Origin: Actinomycetota bacterium
GTDB lineage: Bacteria > Actinomycetota > Actinomycetes > S36-B12 > UBA5976
Length of the DNA: 7,190 bases
Reading direction: 5' to 3'
NCBI GenBank assembly: GCA_947373075.1
Contig: CANBWF010000067.1
Coordinates: 1 to 7,190 of the forward strand
The position numbers were made by a program, and so were the translations under genes. The notes beneath the pieces are model-generated. The model saw only the letters and a program-made list of their open reading frames with translations, was not told the DNA's origin and searched no databases. Position 1 is the first letter of the stretch. Each line of letters starts with the position of its first letter. Shown piece by piece: positions 1 through 5,150 of the stretch.

Positions 1-448
1 AGTTAACGCGCTGCCAAACATCTTGCTGATTCGCGCGATCACGTGTGCGGGTGCCGCGACGTAGTCCACGCAATGCACCGACAACTGTGATGGGAGCACG
101 ACCAGCGAATGCTGTTGGCACTTTGCTCCCCCATCGGCCTTGTTCAACACAGCGAACTTCAAGACGGTCTTCACGACCGGCTGCAAGTAGAACATCGGCA
201 GTTAGGACTCGGGTTTGTAAACCGCCATACAAAATGGTGCCCTCAGGAATTAGAACTGTTTTATCTGACTGGTTGGTCACAGCTAATGTGCCAACACTTG
301 CTGATTCAAGCTCATTGATTTCTAAACCAGCAGGTGCTGAGGTGATGTACTGCTCGTCAGTGCGAGCTTCGGACCAAACCGGGAATACCGTGATCGGACC
401 AATGTGTGTTCCGGCTCCAACATGGAATCGATTAGCTAATGCAGGCAT
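1..448 (-). CDS. ARPP-1-like protein (DUF6569-type), 3' end cut off by window edge
   Basis: The minus strand reads open from an ATG at 448-446 to the window edge, 149 codons without a stop. The long plus-strand ORF here is its shadow. The ATG has AAAGG (462-458 on the minus strand) nine bases upstream. Visible landmarks are an N-terminal beta-rich stretch (HIGPITVFPVW, residues 15-25), ELESASVGTLAVTNQSDKTV (about 51-70), then IPEGTILYGGLQTRVL, and the signature CVEQGRW around residue 110. This layout matches my memory of ARPP-1, a family named for its association with ADP-ribosylglycohydrolases and rhodanese-phosphatase-superfamily enzymes and predicted to act in NAD/ADP-ribose metabolism. 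Its biochemical activity is not established as far as I know. No signal peptide is seen, so it is probably cytosolic. The gene is divergent from an NrtR-type regulator, with two operator-like palindromes between them, so regulation by that protein is likely. The C-terminal part lies outside the window. Family assignment is from recognition of motifs, not a search. Confidence 0.82.
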   Translation of the reverse strand, partial: MPALANRFHVGAGTHIGPITVFPVWSEARTDEQYITSAPAGLEINELESASVGTLAVTNQSDKTVLIPEGTILYGGLQTRVLTADVLLAAGREDRLEVRCVEQGRWGSKVPTAFAGRAPITVVGALRGLRRGTRTRDRANQQDVWQRVN

Positions 449-469
449 CTATACCAACCTTTCGAGTAA

Positions 470-489
470 TTAGCGCAATGTTGCGTAAA
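470..489. promoter_or_regulatory. Operator-like palindrome 1 (putative NrtR site)
   Basis: TTAGCGCA-ATGT-TGCGTAAA: two 8-bp arms around a 4-bp centre. The right arm is the exact inverse of the left arm of palindrome 2 (TTTACGCA at 502-509), and the left arm departs from that consensus at two positions. It covers the expected start point of the divergent ARPP-1-like gene. NrtR proteins bind palindromes near their own and their targets' promoters, so the adjacent regulator is the obvious candidate ligand. The binding itself is inference. Confidence 0.6.
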
Positions 490-494
490 TTGTA
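489..494 (-). promoter_or_regulatory. Putative -10 element of the ARPP-1-like gene
   Basis: The minus strand reads TACAAT here, one base off TATAAT. Transcription would start near 482, leaving a leader of about 34 nt that contains the AAAGG ribosome site. No convincing -35 hexamer is seen at normal spacing, as is common for a repressed or weak actinobacterial promoter. The element abuts the left palindrome (470-489), so a protein bound there would block initiation. Confidence 0.4.
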
Positions 495-501
495 GCACAC
501 G

Positions 502-521
502 TTTACGCAGAAATGCGTTAA
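502..521. promoter_or_regulatory. Operator-like palindrome 2 (putative NrtR site)
   Basis: TTTACGCA-GAAA-TGCGTTAA: the arms are inverse repeats with one mismatch and the same 8-4-8 geometry as palindrome 1. The two centres (479.5 and 511.5) are 32 bp apart, close to three helical turns, so two dimers would sit on the same DNA face. The right arm overlaps the -10-like TAATGT (519-524) of the nrtR gene, which suggests autorepression. Confidence 0.62.
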
Positions 522-524
522 TGT
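519..524 (+). promoter_or_regulatory. Putative -10 element for leaderless nrtR transcript
   Basis: TAATGT fits the actinobacterial TANNNT -10 pattern and ends six bases before the ATG at 531, the spacing expected when transcription begins at or next to the start codon. There is no Shine-Dalgarno upstream of that ATG, which supports leaderless translation. The second sigma gene of this window has the same hexamer at the same distance from its ATG. Confidence 0.45.
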
Positions 525-530
525 GTAAAT

Positions 531-1445
531 ATGGCTGAAAATAAGGACTTTCCAGAGTCAGGCTTTGAGGACAACGCGTTCCATGCGGACACTGAGATCG
601 AAATGGAATCTGTCACTTTCGACTCCTCAATAAAGAATTTTCTTAAGGAAATTTCCCTTGAAAAACGTCGTCCCGGACTAAAGCCCAATTGGTTTCAAAT
701 CGATAGCGAATCTGACCTCACCCAATTCCCTCGCCCGAGTGTGGCAGCCGATGTTGCGGTGCTATCCGTGATCGATTTTGAAGGCCGACGAAGTTTGGTA
801 GCACTAGCCACCCGCAGAGGACCGGGCCACGAAGAGGGCACTTGGGCCCTTCCTGGTCGCATGCTTCGGGAACATGAAACTTTGGACAAGACCGCTAACG
901 ACGCCGTTAAGTTCAAACTCGGTATCGATGAATTGGAACTGGATCAACTTCGCGTATTCGATGAACCAGATCGTGATCCGCGCGGTTGGGTTCTATCGGT
1001 TGCTCACATTGCAACAGTGCCTGCGCAAGTTGCTGAACGTGCGATTGTTAGCCCGGATGTAGCGCCAATTTTCATTACTGATGGCGACTACCACTTCCCC
1101 AGCAATCAATCAGACCTTCCGTACGAGCAGCGACAAATTTTGCGCGAGGCCGTAAAGGAACTGCGTCGTCGCTATTCACTGCTACCCGATCCTGGGCTAA
1201 TTCTCGAAGATGAGTTCACCCTCTCGCAATTAAGAGAAGTTCACGAAGCTATTCAAGATACTGAGATCGCACCAGACACATTCCGTCGTGAAATGTTGCC
1301 GAACTTGAAAGCAACCGGGCACCGAGCTGAAGGCTCCGTTGGCAAACCGCCAATGATGTATCGCCGCAAAGATCGCCGAGAAAGCACAATTCGTACTAGT
1401 CGAATGCTCTCGGCTCGAATGATTGCTACCGACGACTTTATGTAG
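531..1445 (+). CDS. nrtR: NrtR-type transcriptional regulator: degenerate Nudix domain plus winged helix
   Basis: 304 residues. NrtR proteins pair a Nudix-fold effector domain that senses ADP-ribose or related NAD metabolites with a C-terminal winged helix, and control NAD or pentose metabolism. Here the Nudix fold spans about 70-215 (ADVAVLSV, WALPGRMLREHETLD at 105-119, then DEPDRDPRGWVLSVAHIA at 144-161, typical of NrtR). The Nudix box REUxEExGU reads DAVKFKLGI (124-132): all the metal-binding glutamates are lost, so hydrolysis is very unlikely and a sensor role is favoured. The winged helix spans about 226-280 (FTLSQLREVHEAI, FRREMLPNLKATGHR, GKPPMMYRRK). Unusual additions are an acidic N-terminal extension of about 65 residues and a basic tail after 280. 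The ATG at 531 lacks a ribosome site but has a -10-like element at leaderless distance. It is divergent from the ARPP-1-like gene and convergent, nine bases apart, with a phosphatase gene. The symbol denotes the family; the regulon is not known. Confidence 0.83.
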   Translation: MAENKDFPESGFEDNAFHADTEIEMESVTFDSSIKNFLKEISLEKRRPGLKPNWFQIDSESDLTQFPRPSVAADVAVLSVIDFEGRRSLVALATRRGPGHEEGTWALPGRMLREHETLDKTANDAVKFKLGIDELELDQLRVFDEPDRDPRGWVLSVAHIATVPAQVAERAIVSPDVAPIFITDGDYHFPSNQSDLPYEQRQILREAVKELRRRYSLLPDPGLILEDEFTLSQLREVHEAIQDTEIAPDTFRREMLPNLKATGHRAEGSVGKPPMMYRRKDRRESTIRTSRMLSARMIATDDFM

Positions 1446-1454
1446 TTCCCAAGA

Positions 1455-1985
1455 TTAGGAATCACTTTTCAAATCACCTTGCGTAACCACTTTTTCTAAA
1501 TCTTTAGCTAGCAGCCAGTCAACGTAATCTTTGTTGCACAACACCAAAGAGCTTCGGGTTTTGCGAAGGTGATCGATTGTTTCCTTTGCTGAATAGCCGT
1601 AATTCATCAGAACCATCGTCACAAGAAGCCCAGAGCGATTAAGTCCCGACAGACAGCGAACCAGAACATTTTTTCCAAGTTCTAGTTCATAACAAATCAG
1701 CCGTACCAAGAAGTTGAGATCTTCCTCATTGAACTCACTGACTTCGCCATCTTGAAATGGTTGCCTAATTTCTCGGACAAACCAATCCACTGGATTACTC
1801 CACGCATGCAAACTCACGACGGTATCGAAGTTCTGCTTCGTGATTCGCGGTTCAAGTAATTCTGAACGCCCAATTGTGTCATCATCATCGGTGCCACCCA
1901 TCCAAAGATTTGGATATACCTCTGTCCAAACTTCCTTTGGCATCAGCTCTGCGTAAGTGCCGAGGCCTTCACTTTTTCCTGTCAT
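1455..1985 (-). CDS. Dual-specificity/rhodanese-phosphatase-fold cysteine phosphatase (paralogue 1)
   Basis: 176 residues. The P-loop is VLVRCLSGLNRSGL (107-120): Cys111 is the nucleophile and Arg117 binds phosphate, giving Cx5R. The usual histidine before the cysteine is an arginine, as in the neighbouring paralogue. Asp79 in PFQDGE is placed where the general acid is expected. An N-terminal motif NLWMGGTDDDDTI (26-38) is shared with the paralogue (GLYIGGTADDDTV) and is probably a family signature. The C-terminal helix region (KTRSSLVLCNKDYVDWLLA) is also shared. The start is secure: AAAGGAG lies four bases before the ATG. It is downstream of and co-oriented with paralogue 2 (62-bp gap), so possibly co-transcribed. 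Substrate is unknown: phosphoprotein is possible, but the nearby nrtR and ARPP-1-like genes make an ADP-ribose or nucleotide phosphate derivative a reasonable alternative. Confidence 0.82.
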   Translation of the reverse strand: MTGKSEGLGTYAELMPKEVWTEVYPNLWMGGTDDDDTIGRSELLEPRITKQNFDTVVSLHAWSNPVDWFVREIRQPFQDGEVSEFNEEDLNFLVRLICYELELGKNVLVRCLSGLNRSGLLVTMVLMNYGYSAKETIDHLRKTRSSLVLCNKDYVDWLLAKDLEKVVTQGDLKSDS

Positions 1986-2047
1986 ATTTCTCCTTTTCTG
2001 TAGTTGGTTTTGTCTTGCGAATAGTTGTTGATTATTTGGTCTATCGA

Positions 2048-2590
2048 TTACGCAGCCGATGGACTGCTTAACCGATCTATGTGAGCCGGCGCCTCTTCAA
2101 GTAACCAACTGACAAAGTGGTTGTTAAATAAAGCATGTTGCGAGCGGCGCTCACGAATCATGGCGATTGCTTCATCTGCCTCGTACCCGGCCATCATCAA
2201 AGTGAGTGCAGTGATTAATCCAGAGCGGTTTAGGCCGGCCTGGCAGCGAATAAGCACTCGTTCGCCTTCAGACCAGCGATCCAGCGCCCACTTTGCAAGA
2301 CGAAGCAAGCGGTTTACGTCAACACCAAACATGTTGCCATCGCCAAATCCGTAACGTAATTCCTCTACACCCCAGCTGAATGGATTGGCCCAAGCGTAGA
2401 GAGTTACTGCGGCATCGAAAGGTGGGCAGTAGTCAAGATCTGGTGCGTACACGGCGACATCAACAGTGTCATCATCGGCTGTGCCACCTATGTAGAGTCC
2501 GGGCAAAATTTCTGAGTAAAGCTCGCTCGGATAGGCAGACTCTTCATGCCAACGTGGTGCTATTAAGTTTTCTGATGGTTCTTTGCTCAT
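2048..2590 (-). CDS. Dual-specificity/rhodanese-phosphatase-fold cysteine phosphatase (paralogue 2)
   Basis: 180 residues. The active-site loop is VLIRCQAGLNRSGL (112-125) with nucleophile Cys116 and Arg122. Asp84 in GFGDGN is the likely general acid. It shares with the downstream gene the GGTxDDDT motif (35-42), the ...YAWANPF/HAWSNPV block, the arginine in place of the canonical HCx5R histidine, and the C-terminal ALFNNHFVSWLLEE segment. The two are therefore diverged tandem duplicates. AAAGGG lies about seven bases upstream of the ATG. No signal peptide or membrane segment is visible, so it is cytosolic. It is the first gene of a two-gene minus-strand unit and is divergent from a sigma factor gene across an AT-rich spacer with a palindrome. 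Specificity is unknown. Confidence 0.83.
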   Translation of the reverse strand: MSKEPSENLIAPRWHEESAYPSELYSEILPGLYIGGTADDDTVDVAVYAPDLDYCPPFDAAVTLYAWANPFSWGVEELRYGFGDGNMFGVDVNRLLRLAKWALDRWSEGERVLIRCQAGLNRSGLITALTLMMAGYEADEAIAMIRERRSQHALFNNHFVSWLLEEAPAHIDRLSSPSAA

Positions 2591-2680
2591 CTGATTACCC
2601 TTTCAAAGGCCTCTAGTTACTTAGACGGATGAGAAGCCCCAAACATCAACAACAAATTTGAAAAACTTTTCTCGCTAGTC

Positions 2681-2698
2681 TGAAAATCATTATTTTCA
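2681..2698. promoter_or_regulatory. Perfect palindrome in the phosphatase-sigma divergent spacer
   Basis: TGAAAAT-CATT-ATTTTCA, 7-bp arms with no mismatch around a 4-bp centre. It lies between divergent genes, just upstream of the sigma gene, and differs from the nrtR palindromes. A second AT-rich symmetric stretch (CAAATTTG at 2653-2660) is nearby. It could be an operator for an unidentified regulator; no T-run follows, so it is not a terminator. Confidence 0.45.
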
Positions 2699-2734
2699 CA
2701 GGATTTGTCACCTGTTAATGCAACAATTGCTCCC

Positions 2735-3295
2735 ATGTCCGCACCGAGACCCCCACACATGCCGAATTCACGCGAAATCAAAGTGTTGATGGATTACGCA
2801 CACAAGAGGGCCCAGCAACAAACGAGAAATGTCGACTGGGCCGAAGATGCTGTTGCTGAAGCCTTTGCTCGATTAACCGCTTTGGATTACTGGCCGGACA
2901 GTCCTCAAGGCTGGATTACGACCGCAGTTCGAAACATCATTATCGACAGATCGCGCCTAAAGTTCGAAGCTGATCGGGTACAACTTCCATCCCCGATTAA
3001 CGTCCAAGAGAACAGCGAACCAAACATTGATTTTGATTCGCTGATCAGTGACCTGATGGAATCAAGACGAACAAGCGAGCTGGTGTTCCTACGCACTGCT
3101 GTTCGAAATATGCGCGACCAAGTATCGGACAAGGAATGGGAACTATTGTTGGCGTCATATGAAGGACTCAGCCATCAAGAAATTGCCGATGTACTAGGCT
3201 ATGCAAGCGCAGCAACAGTAACTCAAACACTTTCGCGGATTCGAAAGAAGTTAAAGCTACACCTTTCAGAGTGGGATTTCGACCAACTTAACTAG
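2735..3295 (+). CDS. Sigma-70-family (ECF-like) RNA polymerase sigma factor 1
   Basis: 186 residues from the ATG at 2735. Region 2 lies at about 18-80: WAEDAVAEAFARL, then WITTAVRNIIIDRSR, the promoter -10 recognition and core-binding part. A linker (81-115) leads to region 4 at about 125-175 with a helix-turn-helix (LSHQEIADVLGYASAATVTQTLSRIRKKL region), which reads the -35 element. Regions 1.1 and 3 are absent, as in ECF sigma factors. The start is uncertain: a TTG at 2705 would add ten residues, an ATG at 2759 would remove eight, and none has a good ribosome site. No obvious membrane anti-sigma gene is adjacent. The 3' end overlaps the convergent whiB gene by 8 bp. It resembles the second sigma factor at 5261 in size and in the shared NIIID block. 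Its target promoters are unknown. Confidence 0.8.
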   Translation: MSAPRPPHMPNSREIKVLMDYAHKRAQQQTRNVDWAEDAVAEAFARLTALDYWPDSPQGWITTAVRNIIIDRSRLKFEADRVQLPSPINVQENSEPNIDFDSLISDLMESRRTSELVFLRTAVRNMRDQVSDKEWELLLASYEGLSHQEIADVLGYASAATVTQTLSRIRKKLKLHLSEWDFDQLN

Positions 3296-3734
3296 GTCGG
3301 AATGGGGACCAACCAAGATTTTGAACTCGCTTACGCTCTTTGTCTCGCCAACGGTAAATCGTGCGCTCAGTTTTGCCGTACTTGATTGCTAAGTCAGCAG
3401 CTGGCTTGTCGCTCCAGATGTCTTGCATCCATTCCAAATTTTCTCGACGCTTCTCCATCGAAACAAATTTGCGCTTTCCCCTGCGAGCTTTTGCCCGGTC
3501 CTTATGATCCATGCCGCCCCAGATTCCAGAATCTTCGTTATCAATTCCCCACTGAGCACATTTCTGCTTCACGGGACATTCACTACAAATCTTTTTAGCC
3601 TCTACAGTCTTCTTGCGATCTTCATCGTCAAAAAGCTTCGGGTCGGGCGTGCCCACACAGTCCCCATCTGAGAGGAAAGTTGGCCACTTCATGGCTGCGA
3701 TTTCGGCTAATAATTCACTATGTTCTGACTGCAT
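3288..3734 (-). CDS. WhiB-family [4Fe-4S] transcriptional regulator with C-terminal helix-turn-helix
   Basis: 148 residues. The WhiB domain (about 17-90) has the four cluster cysteines Cys26, Cys50, Cys53 and Cys59 (Cx2Cx5C), followed by SGIWGGMDHKDR (69-80) and a basic run ARRGKRK. Wbl proteins bind an oxygen- or NO-sensitive iron-sulfur cluster and usually act by binding region 4 of a sigma factor. Most are near 80-130 residues; this one has an extra segment (about 92-136) whose AADLAIKYGKTERTIYRWR looks like a small helix-turn-helix, giving it its own potential DNA reader. A weak AGGA lies eight bases before the ATG. The stop overlaps the end of the convergent sigma gene. About 360 bp without a standard gene lies upstream and may be a structured leader. 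It is not WhiB7 by the visible sequence, since no AT-hook (RGRP) is seen. Confidence 0.93.
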   Translation of the reverse strand: MQSEHSELLAEIAAMKWPTFLSDGDCVGTPDPKLFDDEDRKKTVEAKKICSECPVKQKCAQWGIDNEDSGIWGGMDHKDRAKARRGKRKFVSMEKRRENLEWMQDIWSDKPAADLAIKYGKTERTIYRWRDKERKRVQNLGWSPFRPS

Positions 3735-3822
3735 TTTTTCGTCCTATCTGTGGTTCCATCGATAAATTTCTTGGGTCTTACTCAGTTTCAGTTCATGTTG
3801 CGTTTCTAGGGAAAGTTGCAGA

Positions 3823-3954
3823 CTATGAGGTGATCGCCGTCCTAGTTAGGCACAAAATATTCCTTCTTTTACAAGGTTTTTCCATAGTTTGTGCCTCCAG
3901 TTCAGGGTATAAATTCCGGTTCGAACAGATGTTCAAAATGAAATGAGAATACAT
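3823..3954 (-). CDS. Possible 43-residue leader ORF upstream of whiB
   Basis: The ATG at 3954-3952 is preceded by GAGGAG with a 5-nt spacer, one of the best ribosome sites of the window. The peptide starts MYSHFILNIC and ends LTRTAITS, with three cysteines and no recognised domain. Arginine codons are mainly CGG, AGA and AGG, unlike the CGN-rich neighbours, so either it is not a conserved protein or it is a leader whose translation is slow. A second in-frame ATG (3885) also has GGAGG eight bases upstream, inside the stem-loop. The reading frame ends 88 bases before the whiB start. Chance occurrence cannot be excluded. Confidence 0.33.
   Translation of the reverse strand: MYSHFILNICSNRNLYPELEAQTMEKPCKRRNILCLTRTAITS
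3848..3896 (-). repeat. Nested stem-loop in the whiB leader region
   Basis: AGGCACAAA (3848-3856) and TTTGTGCCT (3888-3896) are a perfect 9-bp inverted repeat. After one mismatch, three further pairs (TAT/ATA) extend the stem to 13 positions. The 23-nt loop contains a second small stem (CCTT 3862-3865 with AAGG 3873-3876). In minus-strand RNA the stem would mask part of a GGAGG and the following ATG (3885). No T-run follows on either strand, so it is not an intrinsic terminator. Confidence 0.5.
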
Positions 3955-3973
3955 TTTTACTCCTCTTTTGTTC

Positions 3974-3993
3974 TCGGTGCAAGTTCACACCGA
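3974..3993. repeat. Short inverted repeat upstream of the leader ORF
   Basis: TCGGTG and CACCGA form a perfect 6-bp stem around an 8-nt loop. On the minus strand it sits eight bases before the GAGGAG of the small ORF, so it could be a 5' leader hairpin or a protein-binding site. No T-run adjoins it. Six pairs could arise by chance. Confidence 0.35.
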
Positions 3994-4093
3994 TACCAAA
4001 TTGGATACAAAAAATTCACATCAGATTTTGTTCGCAATCACACGCATAACAGACTCGCATGAACTTTTATTCCGAGGCTGTTTCGGCGTGTTG

Positions 4094-5113
4094 CTAAAAG
4101 CAGCTACCGGCCTGACGGGCCTTCATTGGAGTGGTAATCGCATTGGGTCGACTCTCACTTGTTTTGCTTACAGCCTCAGCCCACATCTCTGGAGTTGCAT
4201 CGTCAGGGCGATATCCCCCAGCGCCACCGATTAACACTGGAAGTGCAGCCAATCCAGCTTGGCTAAAGATCCCGCCGAAGACTTTAATCAAGTATTCACT
4301 GTGGTACTGCAAGTGACTTAACGGATCTGTGTGGTGACCATCCGCACCAGCTGCTATGAACAAGATGTCAGCGCCAAATTCTGAGGCTAATCTCGCAAAC
4401 TCTAATGCAGCCCCCACTAGTGCTTCATCATGACGGAAATTGAATTGTCCATCTTCGAATTCTGCATTCAGCTCATTGACATTGAGCGGGCGGTTATAAA
4501 CATGGCGTTCAGGGTCGCTACAGTTCCCTGTGCCAGGGAAAATTCCTTGCTCGTGCACTGAGTAAGTAAGGATGTTTGGATCGTCAGCACAAAGGTTTTC
4601 GGTGCCATCACCATGATGTGCGTCGTAGTCGAAAATCGCCACCTTGTAGCCGCGAGCAACAGCGATCTTGGCCGCAATGGCAAAGTCAGCAAACACACAG
4701 AACCCTGAAGATGTATCAGCCTGCGCGTGATGCTTAGCACCTGGCAGGTGAACTGCAGTCGCAGTTTCCCCATCAAGCAGGGCCTCGAGCGCAGTCAAAG
4801 TTCCACCGACAAAGGTGCTAGCAAGCGTGGAAAGGTCTGGACGTTTCCCATCCCACTCTTCGCATGAATGCTGATCTAACACCTCGCTGATGTAGTCCTG
4901 TGTGTGCACGAGGGCTAATTCCTCGCGGGTCGCAAGGCGCGGTTCAACAGTTGCAACATTGGCATTGTTTACTGCAGCGAGCACCTGGTTGTAGCCGTTG
5001 ATGAAACGGCGGCCCTGAGTTGGGTGCGACGAGCTAAAAATCCAGTTTTCGTAATCTGGGCTATGTACGATCACCACATCTGGGGTGCCTTGCCGGTTAA
5101 TTGATTCCTTCAT
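4094..5113 (-). CDS. Zinc-dependent histone deacetylase-superfamily enzyme (acetylpolyamine/acyl-lysine deacetylase-like)
   Basis: 339 residues from the ATG at 5113; AAGGAG lies four bases upstream, so the longer reading from 5173 is rejected. Members hydrolyse acyl groups from lysine side chains, polyamines or small metabolites, releasing acetate. The catalytic set is complete: His128-His129 (GAKHHA), zinc ligands Asp164 and His166 in FDYDAHHGDGT (161-171) and Asp258 in AAGADGHHTDPL (255-265), with relay residues Asp162 and Asp169, and transition-state Tyr301 in IGGAGGYRP. YSVHEQGIFPGTG (184-196) is typical of the bacterial class II-like branch. Length fits single-domain bacterial enzymes, with no signal peptide. 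Substrate cannot be decided: AcuC-like acetyl-CoA synthetase reactivation and polyamine deacetylation are both possible. It is divergent from the second sigma factor and has a 20-bp palindrome in its leader or promoter. Confidence 0.93.
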   Translation of the reverse strand: MKESINRQGTPDVVIVHSPDYENWIFSSSHPTQGRRFINGYNQVLAAVNNANVATVEPRLATREELALVHTQDYISEVLDQHSCEEWDGKRPDLSTLASTFVGGTLTALEALLDGETATAVHLPGAKHHAQADTSSGFCVFADFAIAAKIAVARGYKVAIFDYDAHHGDGTENLCADDPNILTYSVHEQGIFPGTGNCSDPERHVYNRPLNVNELNAEFEDGQFNFRHDEALVGAALEFARLASEFGADILFIAAGADGHHTDPLSHLQYHSEYLIKVFGGIFSQAGLAALPVLIGGAGGYRPDDATPEMWAEAVSKTSESRPNAITTPMKARQAGSCF

Positions 5114-5127
5114 GGTTCTCCTTTTCC

Positions 5128-5147
5128 GTGGTGGAAATTTTCCCCAC
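5128..5147. promoter_or_regulatory. 20-bp palindrome upstream of the deacetylase gene (operator candidate)
   Basis: GTGGTGGAAA-TTTTCCCCAC: two 10-bp arms with no spacer, matching at nine of ten positions. It lies 14-34 bases before the deacetylase ATG and would overlap the transcription start predicted from the -10-like element at 5151-5156. Position and symmetry suggest a repressor site. In RNA the arms could also fold next to the ribosome site. The cognate protein is unknown. Confidence 0.5.
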
Positions 5148-5150
5148 ATA

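Larger units (their letters stand above)
3735..4093. other. Intergenic stretch between whiB and the deacetylase gene
   Basis: 359 bp with no standard gene. Plus-strand ORFs that cross it have no ribosome site and extend antisense into whiB or the deacetylase gene, so they were rejected. On the minus strand, the direction of whiB, it holds a 43-codon ORF with a strong ribosome site, a nested stem-loop, and an upstream short hairpin, listed separately. The deacetylase stop is at 4094. No clear intrinsic terminator follows it: CCGA/TCGG arms near 4073-4087 are too short to count. Confidence 0.6.

Noticed and set aside
45..473. Plus-strand ORF of 142 codons
   Set aside because: It is antisense to the ARPP-1-like gene, which has recognisable family motifs, and its product is a low-order Arg/Ser/Thr-rich sequence without a domain.
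874..932. Functional Nudix hydrolase call for the 531-1445 gene
   Set aside because: The catalytic REUxEExGU glutamates are all replaced, and the winged-helix C-terminus identifies a regulator.
3918..3926. GGTTCGAAC resembling a tRNA T-loop
   Set aside because: The flanking bases do not form a T-stem, and no acceptor, D or anticodon arms fit around it.
3680..4234. Two plus-strand ORFs of 88 codons across the whiB-deacetylase spacer
   Set aside because: They lack ribosome sites, overlap whiB or the deacetylase in antisense, and show no domain.
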